This document shows positions 44,925 through 57,852 of a stretch of DNA of 64,000 bases, piece by piece. This stretch comes from Zygnema circumcarinatum (lineage: Eukaryota > Streptophyta > Zygnematophyceae > Zygnematales > Zygnemataceae), in contig CM074811.1 of NCBI GenBank assembly GCA_037447605.1, positions 2,620,809-2,684,808 on the forward strand, read 5' to 3'. The notes beneath the pieces are model-generated. The model made no database searches and was not told where the DNA came from. It saw only the letters and a program-made list of their open reading frames with translations. Every line of letters begins with the position of its first letter. Positions within the stretch are counted from its first letter, which is position 1. The position numbers were made by a program, and so were the translations under genes.

Positions 44925-46123
44925 ATGGCGGCGGCGCCTTCAGGACCTCCTACCACTTCTCTTGAAAAGCTTCACGCCGTTGAAGAGGTGCGTGCGGCTC
45001 TTCATGGCCTGAATTCTTCCAGATGCTCAGCATGCACAGGCGCACGAAAGAACAAAGAAATCGAATTCGAGGTTTAGCTAGTTACTGAAAGTACCAGAAA
45101 TTACTTGTCATAAGGGATGCCTCCTTTCTCGTCTGTGCTTTAGGGAAGTGCAGCTGACTGTGAGCGAACTTTTGACAGCTTTAGAGGTCATGCACTTTTC
45201 CACAGAGTTCGCATTTTCAGCAGAAAGCTGCTTAAAAAAAAATCGTAATCTGACTAGTGTGGTGTTCGAACATCCATGGCCAGCTCTCTACGCAGCTTTC
45301 GATCTCCCTATCCAAGTAGCTCCTCTAACCTTTCTTCCCCTCTCCTTTCTCTCTCGCTCTCACCCTCTCTCTCTCTCTTCTCCTCTTTCCCTCTTTCCCC
45401 CCCAACCACACATTTACTCAGACATTTCACTGTACTGCTTCTCGTTGGGGTTGGAGACACCTGCAGAGAATAGTGCATGCTGTGGAAGTTGTTGGTCGTC
45501 TCATGGAAGAGCTTGGGAGTGTGGCCGGAGCGCGGCGTGATGCAGCAGACCGGCTCGCAGATGACTTCATGAAGTCCATGCGGGTGCAGCCCTGGGGCTG
45601 GGAAATGTTGGAAGCTGAATCTACGCAGTGCAAACAACCTGCACTTTATTTGAATGGAGGATTGGTGTATGGGATTGACGGGTTCTGTAATAGGGAATGA
45701 GTAACGTCTATGTTGATGCACTTGACTCAAATGAGTGCGGGTAAGGTTTAACTGGCGATTGAACTGCCAAACGAAAGCCCACTATAATAGCACCTCTATC
45801 GGAAATTAGTGGAGCCCTCTTAAGTGATTCGGCATCGTTTTGACACAGTGGATGACAGGGGGCTCAAATCATTGTTCCTGACCGAAATGTGATTATATGG
45901 GGCTGGGGTAGTACAGGAGGTACAAGTCATCCTGCGTGAGGAGATTCGAAGCATGTGTGACTACCGACCATACGAACATTCTGACTATGCCCCTCGCCTG
46001 GGCACCGAGGTGAGTGCGCAAATGGTGAGCTGCTCTCTCGGGAGACTGGAGGCCATGCAGGAACTCATTGAAAGGTACAAGGGACTCAGCCAGATGGTGC
46101 AGGAGGATCCCCTCTTGACTTGA
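44925..46123 (+). CDS. MED11: Mediator complex subunit 11
   Basis: MED11 is a small head-module subunit of Mediator that pairs with MED22 and contacts general transcription factors at RNA polymerase II promoters. Three exons, all phase 0: 44925-44987, 45467-45583 and 45917-46123 (128 aa). The protein begins MAAAPSGPPTTSLEKLH, then the conserved core: HAVEERIVHAVEVVGRLMEE, a basic loop, DDFMKSMREVQVILREEI and the signature CDYRPYEHSDYAPRLGTE. It ends in a helical tail (RLEAMQELIERYKGLSQM). The size matches plant MED11 (about 115 aa) plus a short C-terminal extension. The first intron holds a CT-rich tract at 45330-45405. Confidence 0.88.
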
Positions 46124-47071
46124 GGAGATTCCTGTTTTGCCACCCCTCTCGTCTTTGTACCACTCTGTGAAGGGCTCTTGAGGGTCCTTGGTATATGAGA
46201 GGTTACGCGCATAAGACAGCACATCTATTGCGTGACAACATTATATTTTTTAACTCCTCGAAGCTGTTGGAAGTTTGGAACTCCGTGCGCTGCAAACAAA
46301 AGTTTTTCCTGCCCTGTTTGGAATTTAAGGGTTTTTCTGAGCAGAGCACCAGCCCAATTTCAATCTGGCTATCGAAAATAAAATGATGACCGATTGCAGT
46401 TGTTAGCGCGGAAGGCGAGCAGTGATGGTGTGAAGGGGACTGGAGTCAAGTTGATGCGAAAATGGTTGAAATGGGGTCAACGGTCTAAAAGCAACGAAAT
46501 TCGCACGCGGCAATTCAACAGTCACGATCTTGTGATTTGTTCACATGGCATATATCCAACAATCAGCAGTCTGACAGTTGAGTTTGACGACACACCACGA
46601 AAACTGTGAGACTCTGAAGGGGATGCCTTAGGAGACACCTGACAAGTAACAGCAAAGTTCTCCTAGAGAGCTGGAACTGGTTCAATGGCAGATTGCTGCA
46701 AAATGCCCTTATTCAGAAGCAAGTCTTTAGATTTCGATCTTTAGGACGTCTAAGACAACAACTTTCTTTCCCTCCTGTACAATTGAACGAGCCCTTCAAA
46801 AGACAGATACTGCGGCATGCAAGCAATACGAACTAGGGTCTGTATGGTTCCGATCAGTCGTGCTTCGATAGGCTGCAACTGCCATCCCTCCCCTCCTCCT
46901 ACCACTACCATTCCTGTAGTTGTTCCAGGACTATACAAGAGAAAGTTGTGGCATTGACATCACAACGGCGATACCATCAAACCTACATGGTTATACCAAC
47001 TGTTTGACTTACCACATTGCGGCTTACCTCTTTCAGAGGCCGGCGAACACGAAGCTCTGTGATGGGTGCTC
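46124..47071. other. Convergent intergenic region
   Basis: 3' flanks of MED11 and the Argonaute gene. A partial copy of the dispersed repeat (GTGGCATTGACATCACAACG, then CGATACCATCAAACC) lies at about 46948-46990. No gene was seen. Confidence 0.45.
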
Positions 47072-50000
47072 TCAGCAAAAGTACATCCCCTGCGAACAAG
47101 TTTGGAGCGCCGAGGGCAGAAGAGGCACGGGAGCAGGCCCGCCCCTTGAAGAGGCCTCCCGCCCCGCTTGGCTGCCGCTTGCAGACCCCGTCTCGGAGCC
47201 GCCCCCCACACTGTCGGAAGCGCCAAGATAGAAGCGGCCTCGAACAGCCGCCAAATGCGCATAGTAGACGGGGGGCACAACAGACACAGACCGCGTACAT
47301 CGTGCGTATGTGTATGACATGGAGTTCGCGAGCAGCTGAATCTGGTCTGCGCTGAAGTGGTTCTCGTCATGCAGCACGTGGTAGTGAGTGGGTCGAGACG
47401 TGCCCTGCCACACCAATGGAAGGTGACAAGTGTGTTAGGTCTCGGCAACAGGCTGCACGCGGATGGAATGTGCAGCAAATATAGAAAGTTCTTGCTCATG
47501 GACGCCATGGACTGTGAATCTGTTCCAGTCACAGAACCCTAAAAAATGCCATGAGAGACTTGTGAGTGAGTGAGTCCGCGGCTTTGTCTCCAGACGTCTC
47601 TAGACTGTCAGCAACCTTTACTGCTTTCGTGCTCATCTCACCGATTTGAAGTCTAAAGGGCCTCATGCATGTACCAAAATATGTGCACTCCCGAGCTTCC
47701 GTACAGGGCAATGCCCATCTATCCGTACTTGATGAATTCCAACGCGACATAAAGAGAAAGTGACACATACATGTATAGAAAAGAACTGACAAATATAATG
47801 AACACCAATCCAACTTCTTTCAGCAAAAGTAGACCGCACGGTTTTCCAAATAGTTCACCGGGAACGATTAGTTTATCACATCACCCCTCAGATAGCATCA
47901 ACCCAAAGTAAGATCATCCCTCACCTGGATACCAGCGTGACTGAAAAGGTAGAAATCAAACTCCCGGGGATGGCAGATGGCCGTATCCACAACAGTGCCG
48001 GGCATGCAATTTCCTGATTTGTCCCCGTCTCTTTGGTCTTTGCAGAAGATACGAGTGTGGTGCCTCTTTTGAACGACCACAACCGTGAACTTTGGGTTAT
48101 AGTGGGCTTCCAAAGTCCTGCAGGCTGCCTTCATTGCTTCAAGCTCTGCACGTAAGACCTGAAAGGCCAATAAACAGAAGTTAACTGCACTGACCTCACA
48201 GGCACAAAAGGCAATGGAAATCCTAGTTACAAAACAGGCAGCAGAGCACGACGATACACTTCTTCCCTTAGCTCTTGAAATCTAAAAAGAAGTGGGAAAG
48301 TTAAACAAAAGTGGCAGCCTCCACTTGGGAAAGTTGAGCGGTGGGCTGCTGGTCCATAAGAACTCTTTCACTTCTAACAATAATGCAAAAAATTGCACTA
48401 ATAAGTAGAATTCTCAGGCGATGACTATTCATTATCCAAATGTAAGCTATAAAGTCTATCCTCCGACCCTTCAAACAAAGTAGAATAGTCACCAACAAAC
48501 ATCAGAAGAGGAGACCTTCTAATCGTCAAAACTTAAATCTCACCTACGTTTAGTCACGCTACTGTTCAGAAAGGTGTAACGTGAAAGGGAGACATGCACC
48601 GACGGAATGCAAGCGTTTCGGGTAACAACATAGAACTTCTATTTCCAGTTTGAGGCCCCTACTTGCGAGAAAAGAAAAGGAAAGCCGGCCAGGACAAAGT
48701 TCGTGCACAGACTCAACTCAACGCGCTGAGCTTCCTCTTCTTCTACAAAGCATGAGTGCAACATTCGGTTGAAAAGGGTGACCCAACTCATTCAAGGGGC
48801 AGATCTGTCCAGTTGGCAGTACCTGGTAAAACTGGCCTTCGCTCACACCATCGCGGAAGTAAATGATCCTTTCAGGCTTGCGTTTGTTTATCTTGTAAAA
48901 ATTCACCAGCAATTTCGCCAATATGCCTTCCCCGGCAGGATCATGAAGACCCTGAATTATCTCTTGCCGGTGAGCCTGTGCTTTCACTACAGTACGGTAT
49001 TGGTGATTGAAGGGTATATCCTGTGGAACATGAACAAAACCAATATAAAAATGGTACAAAATAAGCCAATGTTCTGAATGGGCATTATTTCCATAGAAAA
49101 TGTTTAGAGCTGCCAATCACGGAACTAACGAATAAGAAAAATACAAAGCGAATCAGGTTAGATCGTTCAGTGAACATAATGCATCAAGTGAAAAGATAGT
49201 TCGCGAAAAAATTGCAAGCCGCATATGACGCAGCTTCACTCCAAGCGGAGCTACAGCAATGTCTTTAGGGTTTTTAGGGTTTTAAACTTTTTCTGCCTTA
49301 TAAATGAAAGTCAAGTTGAACTACGCAAGTGCCCTGAAAAAGGCAATCGACAAAAATTCTTGGGGCATTTTCATCCCAAAACAAGATGATGATGTGTGCT
49401 TTGAAGGAGTCAAGAAAAAAACAAATTGCGCTACAAACAACAAGTACCAAAAAGCTAAAACGAATCTTTGGGGTCTATGGGCAACCAAAGTAATCAAAAT
49501 TATCTCTTTCTGCTTTCAAAAAGGATGAAGTTTATGACCAAGTATCGGGATCACACGGTTCAAATGGAGTCAAGACCAAGATGGTTGTTCCGCTTTACAT
49601 GAAGTGATTATTTTCTGGAAGCTTACCAAGTTGCCCACCACTGCTGCAACGGAAGGTGACCAGTCATTGCCGGGTGCCGGATGCGTGACGTCAGCTCCAA
49701 GAAGCAGGGTCGGTATCTCTTTCGAAAGGAATGGCAGCTGACCCCGCAACAATTCTTGATCCGCAATTTCAACATTTGATCCACCGACCTTCACATTTAT
49801 CTTCAAAGCGAGGTTGGCGAAATATTGATCCTTGGCCCTGCCACACAAAGAATTGGCCTATCCTCAGCACCTGCTAATGGGGAAGGACAAGCAATGAGGA
49901 AGTCTGCTCCTCAATCATTCGGAGATTCGAAATAGTAATTTTTGAGGAAGAATGAGAGACAGTACTCTACAATATGAAATGCAGTGAGGGCTGGGCTCAC

Positions 50001-53000
50001 TTTGGAGCGTTTGCTTTACATCGGGTAAGGTCTGTGATCATTAATAAGCTACTTTCATGTTCCGAAGAATGCCCACATCCCGATCTTACTCTGACAAAGG
50101 ATAGTGGAAGTGCAAAAAGTGGTAAGAAGCATGACAACGGCAGAGTAAGTGGAGCACTTAGTGCAAAGCACAGTTCAGAATAACTTACGGGAGGACATGT
50201 TTCTCAAGGCAGCCCTGTGTTGGTAAATCTAGCTGGGTATCACAAAGAGTCTTGATGTCTTCGTATTGAGGAACCCTTGTAGGAAAGACCACAATTAACA
50301 ACTTGAGGACTTGGTTCTGACTTTTGGCGCGGTCGACGATGCGTTTCAAATCATCTCCATACCTCCCCAAATCACTCCACAAGGGGGGGACTGCAGGGCT
50401 ATCAGGCATCTGAAAAAAGCACATGTAACGCCCCCAAACAAGGCCGAGTTGAGTTCCAAGCGAAGGTGACTATGGACTGTTTCAAGAGCAGGTTCAATGC
50501 CATTTGGCGAAACCTGAATTCTTCAACAAGAGACGGTGGTCGAGGGTCTGTTCAGGGCTTTCTATGCCCCTATATATGAGCCTTGCTAGGTCAAGACTCC
50601 CATCTCACAGACAGAATAATACGCTTTTAATCAAAAGCATTTCCATTGTGCTGCACTTGTGACTCTAAATTCACCAAGATATCAGCACAAGGAAGGAGCC
50701 AAGGCGTAGGGGAGCCAATAGCCGTGGATTAGTATGAGGTTTCGCAGAAAAGAGCGGCCAGAAACAATGCTATAAAAAAAAAAAAAAAGCAGTGCTATAA
50801 CAATGATCCACAAAGAGTGAGTTGAAGACAATCGCAAATATTCAGCTCGATACCTCCCTCGCAATGCGAATAAACCACCAACACCTGTTCTGTTTCGGAG
50901 CTATTATTTTATGAATTCAAATCGTGTTTATTAAGAAAACTACGCCTTGGCCGAATTGAAGTTACTGTTAATGTTTAAATCCAAAACACTTAGAAATGAA
51001 AACACGCTTAGCTGAATATAAATAAAAAGAAGTCAGGAACCATGTGCATAGCTATCGAAAATCCTCTCAAATTGGCCAACATAATGTGCTTAGTGTAAAT
51101 GCTGACAAATCACATAAGATCAATGAACATATCCCTCCCACAAACACCTTCCAGCTACATCACGGTGGTGCTTGACTGTTTAGTCATAAAGATTCTCGAA
51201 GGCATCACATGAAAGCATTACTTGGACCTAGTTGCTAACATATAACCAGGAGGCGCGGAATTAAAGGTCAGGATTTACCATGATCCCAAGTTGGTTGCAT
51301 TTGTTCACCAGCCCCATTCCAAAACGCCTTAAGGTCTCGAAGTTGACCCGATTTTGAGGTGAAAAACATACGATTGCCCAATTTTCCACTCTGCCTCCCG
51401 AAACCAACTTTTCCCCCTTCAAGAGATTCCACGCCCCTCTTTGCGGCGAAACCTGACCACATAGCCATCACATCAAACCATTCAAAGGACACTATGAACT
51501 TTTAGTTTAGACCTCTTTGAGGTCAAAAGGAAGTAATAAATAAGACAGAGATAACGAGACACAGAGTCAAACAATTCTAGGGAGTTGAAGGGGCATACTG
51601 AATTTTAAGCTTATGATAGCAAACACTGAGTTTGTTCTTGGTGTTACCTAACATTGCTTAACGATCTCCTTCGTGCTTTTGTGAACCGATTATAAAATTT
51701 CCATTGCACCACACTAGAATTTAAAACAAGCTGGTCTCCAAACTTGCTGAAGCATAGCCAGACACACTCGATATAGTTTAACACAAACTACAGTTGCGGA
51801 AGACCTTAACTAGTAAATTTTACGAACCTACGAATAGATGCGTTCATCCAATTCACTTTGTCCGACAATTCTTGGTTTGTTCTCTAACAGGCAGCACTTC
51901 CTTACTGTTTTCTTGTTCCCATATTGCAGCATTGGCGGATCCAACACCCGCCCTTCGAAAGGCACTGGTTGGGCCTCAATATGCATTCCAAACTCCATTG
52001 CGTAAGGATCGCTGCAAGGAGACAGAACTTTTAAGCCCTCTTCAAAAGCTCAGATGAGCATAAGGGAGCTGTATTCGCATGCATCTTTGGGGAGTTAAGA
52101 AGCCGCTATTCGTCATGGAGAGAGAGACACACAGGCTGAACGGAGGCTTGACACATTGCATTGCCAAAATGAACACTTTTAAAGGCAAAGGCTTCCAAAC
52201 ATCCACAACAGGTATTTCTGCAGCAAGGTCATCATAATGAACACATCAGATAATGATGCTTATCAAGAAAGTGGACTCGTAAAGGACTATCTTTTCACCT
52301 TTGATAATGGTTCTTGTTCATCAGGTCTTGTATGTCTTGCAATCGTTGTCCTGGGCGCGTGCATGCTTGTTTGAGCATGGCTGAGACCTGATTCTCGTTT
52401 AATTTTGCCGGGTACTTTTGTCCCATCACGATCTCGCAACATTCGATTGGGAGGTAATTCTTCTTGCCGCCCACCGCCACACAAGGCATGTTCACCAACT
52501 TAATATCGTAGTTGTATGTATCGCGGAAGTAGTCGATGATACTTATTTCAGGCCCCTCATTCAAACTAAAACGTATGTCTCGAGTCCTCTCCCGTGAAAG
52601 CCCCGTGATTTTGTATCTGCACATTTTCACCATACGAGTGACTGAGAATATCTGCAGGGCGACTTTAAGAAGCAAATTCTAAACCGTCAAACGTTCCACG
52701 TTTCAAAGAGACATGGCTTCCCAGCGTCAACTTTTCTTACCCTATATATTACTTCCCGTTTTTTAAGAACAACGGTCAGGACGTTAGAAGCTGCCTAATC
52801 CAAGTGGATAGGATGCCGATATGGCTTCATGAGGCTTCTCAACAAAACCACAAACTTACTTCCTTGGAGTTTGTCGATGGTTGACTTTCACTTGCAATCG
52901 CATCACAACTTTCTTCACCTTAACACACTCCGCGTCGCTCAAAAATGCTCGAGAATCCAACCTTTTGCCCAAGTGTTCCGCAATGAAGTCAGCCAAATTC

Positions 53001-56000
53001 CCTTCCCCATAAAAGGCTTTAGAGGAAACATCCACCACAAGTGATGGTCCTCTCTGAGTTGCTCTGAGCGACTGGTAGAAACCTTTCAAGACTACTACAC
53101 CCCCTCCCAGAGGAGTCCTGATGGACCTCTCACTGAAGAATGAAGGACCCACAGGTATCAACTCCTTGGTAGGACGTTCCCGTAGAGCGACGTCCAAGGC
53201 CTGCACAGTCACAAGGCGAACCATGTGCTTGACACCAATCCCACAGAAAACGAATCTGGTAACCAACACAATGAGCTTCATGAATACAACACATACGAAT
53301 GCCACATGAGAGTCTAGCACTCCCCTTGATCTGTCGTTATTCCTGATCTCTTCACTAAAAAAAAAAAAATAAGTTATGTAACAATTCTGCGGATTCTGGA
53401 TCAGATTATCTTGGAGAGAGTTAGTTTAAAGAAGAAAAGTGATGTAAGTATCTATTGAATTTGCTTGGCAGCACTAAGCCACAAGTCGTAGTTCTTTTTC
53501 ATTCGCATACAGATGGATCTGCTTCCAATAGTGCATCAAACCTTCTCCTCTGCACCCTGTACTTTCTACTTCATATCTCTTTCACAGCCAGCCTTCACTT
53601 AAAACTTGGCCTGGCTTGGTAGGGAAATCTGGCTCAGACTTAGGCTTGGAACCCTCTCCAACTTGTCCTTCCCTCGCTCGCATCCTCTCACACTCAAATT
53701 TCCAGCTCCCACAACTTCCCTTTGCGACATCCCTCCATCCTCACCCTCACTCCGACAAGATACATTACAGAAATGAACAGGAGTTTGAGAGATCTACAAC
53801 TGAAGGAATAACACTCCGAATTCAACTTCATTGGCTAACCTTGAAAGCTCAGTGCGAAAAAAAAGACAACTTGGACCTGCTTTTTTCACTAGATGGATTA
53901 AGTAAAGCAGGCCTAATTGCTGGCTGGCTGTACCCGCCAAAACATCTGAACATGGTCCAAACTATCTAAGTTGCATTTCCTACACAGTCTTCGATAAATA
54001 TTGCCCCGTCAAATTGATACAACATCAATAAGTCATATTCTTGTGAGGTGACTCATGAAAAAACGAGAATACTCTAATACTCTGTGCTCATGGCTGCACT
54101 AATCAGGGGCAGACTCGAAACGAAAGCGTGCAGGGTTTGTGATCCTACAAGTCTTGAATTTCAGAAGCGAAATGAGAAAAATATATACTTCAAGTCTTTA
54201 CTCACTGACTTCGCGCATTATAAATGTTGCAGCCATCTGACCTGAATAATCTCTTGGGGCATGTGTTGTTGTCGACCAGTCAAGTAACGGGCAAGTGCAT
54301 CCATAGAGTACATTGCAGCTTGCCGTATCTTCACTTGGAATCGTCTCTCTCGTGATCTTCCCTCCGGGGGTCCTTGCAACGGAGCGCCGGCTGGGTTTGC
54401 TTCATCAGCCAAAATTACTGTGAAATCTCTTTCACCATGCACGCCCAGCAATCGGTTGACACAGAAAAGGCTCTTGCCGCCATCATACACAGGTTTGCCT
54501 CCGAGCTCTGCCTGATTTTTCGTCACTAAGTCCCTTAAGATCGCACGAGAAACTCCCTTCGAAGTAATCGATGGAGAAATAGCAACATCATAGTGGTAAA
54601 TTGTCCTTACACTCATATCCTGCAGTGACATCAGAAATCGTCAGTTATCCCTCGTCCAAGTCTGTAAACAAATAAGAAAAAAATCGCTTCCTCTGCCGGA
54701 GGTTTATAAACATGTCTGCCAAGGAAAAACCTTTCCAAACCACGTGTCACCCAACTACGATTTTTGTGAGAGCAACATATACGTTGCTGGCAATCCTTGA
54801 AAAAAAAAAAAACTTTGTCTTATCGTGAAATGATTATCACCGCTCCCAATCAGTCACCACCATCATTTCAGGCTCACCCATGACTAAGTTAGCAAGTATC
54901 CTGTAGCCATATTCAGACGCATTGACACAAAGAGCGGCAGAAAGCCTACAATTGCAAAGAACAGTCAGGGTCAGTGGGCAAGGAAGCAAAGTACACTGAC
55001 AGAAGCACTAATATACAATCCGTGAAAGGCATATTCCTTCTGAAAGACGAGAGAGAACAAGAGGTTACTACTCACTGGAATGGTCACATTCAAGTGGTTT
55101 GCAACTAAAACGACTCGCTTCCCCTTTTTACCCTCCCCTGGCCGTAGAGTTGAACTCCCAGAAGCAAACGATATCTCTGACGATGAAAGGGAAATGATGG
55201 GACTGCTGCTTGTCCCTCCGGAGGAGCTACCACCTGAGCTGCTCCCAGCAATAACAGATTGCCCAGAGGCAGCTATAGCCCGAACTGGTACAGAACTTGG
55301 AAGGGGGGCCGCCACTCGAGAGGGGCCAGACATGCCAGGAGGCTGATACGGCTCTACCCTGCCCCTAGGAGAGGGATAGGCAGGAGAGATTCCAGAAGAT
55401 GGAACCGACTGGGCTGGTCGAGGTGAAGTTCCACCAAAGGAGGGCGGCCGCTGGAAAGTTCCACTTTGCGAAGGCGGTTGGGGGAAAGGACCTGCAAAAG
55501 CAAGCAGCCATAAGAAAGTGCATCAGACAATCGAGGTCCTGACTCACAAGAGACCCTATGTTACTATTGGAAGACGACGCGCACATGCTTTTGAATCCAT
55601 GCTTCACGAGAGGGGCGAGGACGATGTAGAATAAAACGAAACCGACTTGAAAACAAAACTATGACAAGAGGGTCAGAGTTTATGGACCATTTTCAAATTT
55701 CGTCGTGCTTCAGGTTTGAGAAGTAAAATGACATGCATTACGACGAAAGATGGCGGCAGATTTTGTAAGTACTAGTCAAGGGCCAGGCACTTCTGCTGAA
55801 ACCACAATGGTCAAAGCCATAGACACAGTAAACAGGGAATAGCTGAAAACTCGGAACAAGAAAAAAATCACGCCAGAAAACAATTGAGGTCGCCTCACCT
55901 TCACGCTGTCCGGGACCTCCCCGACCGAAACTCTCATTACTCCCATCAGGTGATTGACTGCCTCATGTACAGCGCCAAATAACAAACATGTTAGCTGTCC

Positions 56001-56392
56001 AAATAGTCAGAAACGGCGTGCTTTTCTAAATGAAGTCAGCATCCCAATGGTTTACAGTCTAAGTCTACTGGCGGAAATCAGGCTCCTACATGCACTCTCC
56101 CTGTAATTGCCAGATAGCTTCCTATTCTGTCATCACGAAGCACAGCACTCCATAACATCGCGAAACCCAGATTCGTGACGAACGCATGCTGAGAAACTGC
56201 AGCTGATTTGAGGCAGCCCTTTTTGCATTAGCTGGACCACCGACTGCCCAATCGACAATGTTTCATCAGCATATTCCAGCTGCCATTGCTGCATACCAGC
56301 TACTACAGCAGTCAGCCAGAATAAGAAGCACACGCTGCATACCTTCCCCCGCCTGCCGCAGGTCGGCCGCCTCTTGACCTTTTTGGAGCCAT
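47072..56392 (-). CDS. Argonaute protein, AGO1/5/10-like clade
   Basis: Argonautes bind small RNAs and cleave or repress matching transcripts. Thirteen exons: 56343-56392 (ATG 56392), 55899-55957, 55076-55491, 54242-54619, 52860-53200, 52299-52616, 51906-52011, 51279-51452, 50189-50409, 49627-49837, 48823-49020, 47925-48158 and 47072-47404; phases close to exactly 1,012 aa. The first ~150 residues are a Gly/Pro/Ser/Gln-rich tail ([16 protein letters not shown]). Then come the N domain ([10 protein letters not shown]), linker 1 ([17 protein letters not shown]), PAZ ([31 protein letters not shown]), Mid ([20 protein letters not shown]) and PIWI. The DEDH slicer tetrad is complete: D737 (GADVTHP), E778 (AHRQEI), D815 (YFRDGVSEG) and H952 (VYYAHLAA). 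[21 protein letters not shown] and the MYFC end favour the AGO1 clade over AGO4. Confidence 0.9.
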
Positions 56393-57852
56393 TTCCCTGT
56401 CTATATCTTGCAACTTACGGCCGTCGGCCTACATATGCTTCACAAACGCTGAAGTTCTCGAATGCCTCTCCACCCAGAGAAGAAGCGGCCCGTGTACCAT
56501 CAACCCTGACCTCTTTCTCGCTCACTTCAGCAATCACCTTAACTCAGAGTAACCAAGAGGCTGAAAGAAAGGCTTCCGGAATGGCAATATTACAAAACGG
56601 CGGATGCACAGTCTGCCTCTCCCGAACGGACCACCTTCAAGCTCTGCCAGCCATAGACATTAAGATGCCTCCTGGACCAGCCAGCAGACATCAAAATCAG
56701 TGGCTGCGCAAGTGAAGGTCTGCGGAGTCCGACATCAACACGCCGTTTCAACAGCAAAGCTTACGAAGTGTTCCCTGCCCGAAAGATCGGGCAGTTTCTA
56801 TGCATATGATGAGCCAATGGGCCATGCATTTCGCACGTGCCACTTGCACCAAAATGTTTTTGTGCTGCCCGTTTGAAGACTGGAGGGGCTCCCCTAAACC
56901 AAGGTACTGCAAAACTCAATCCTGAGGAGAGAGGAAGGGAGGCATCCGGTCTTCAACTTCCTTGTTCTGCACTCTATTCCTACGAGGTAAGACGTCCTGT
57001 TACATGGTTAAATTCTTCCGTAGTCAAGCAGCAACCAATCACTTGTTTCTCGTTGCGTAATGTCAGAGTTCATGGCTGACCATTTGGGTTTTCTATCTTC
57101 TTGAGGTGTTATTCTTGCAGGAACTGACTTTCTCGCAGGTGTGTTATTCCAGCAATCGCAGGTAGAGATTAATTCGTTTGCTGTGAGCCGAACTTCTGAT
57201 TTGACGGTCTTAGGCATGAGTGACGACCCTAGTTAAAAAAAGAAGCCATAATTCGCAGGGGTATGTGAAGGGATACATTCGCGGAGGCGTAAGCGTTTGG
57301 AAGCATTTTCATTATTTCAAAAACCATTCACTTGCTTAGTTTTCTCACGTTTCCCATCGGGTAAGCACTGACCAAGTCGTTGTTTTTAGTTCTATTGGCT
57401 GTTCGTTGGTCAGGACGGTATTGCTGTTTAATGGAATTTGCGGTATTGATTATAAGAAACTAAGTGAAACCCATTTGGAACCACGATTTGGGCCTTGGAT
57501 GGATGGTGAAGTAAGGAGTTCTGCAATTATTTCGTTTTCATTTCTCGAATTATGGTGACTTTGCTCTTGAATTTCTAGTACTACTGTTTTCTTACTCTGT
57601 TTTTTGGAGGGTATTCCTGGATGCACCCATGCCTGACAGCCCTTACTGACGGACGCAAGATTTTCCTTTCCACTTCTTTTGTCTAAAGCCTCTTTCCAAA
57701 ATTGAGGCTTATTCCCAGGAATGACCCGACACTGATTGGTCTTTGCGTGCCACTGTTTGCGGTTGTAGGCAGTCACAGCGAGGCAAACAAAAAGAGGCGA
57801 CAAATTCTAAGGGCGATTCTGATTTTGCTGCCCAACTTTACCGGTGGCAAAA
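56393..57852. promoter_or_regulatory. Divergent region between Argonaute and RSRC2-like genes
   Basis: 1.46 kb between outward-facing start codons; it should hold both promoters and 5' UTRs. A 117-residue minus-strand frame at 57450-57803 has no ATG start and no family signal, and lies in the presumed 5' UTR of the plus-strand gene. No other coding sequence is supported. Confidence 0.4.

Noticed and set aside
57450-57803. 117-residue minus-strand frame
   Set aside because: It has no ATG start (begins with TTG), lies in the presumed 5' UTR of the RSRC2-like gene, and resembles no family.
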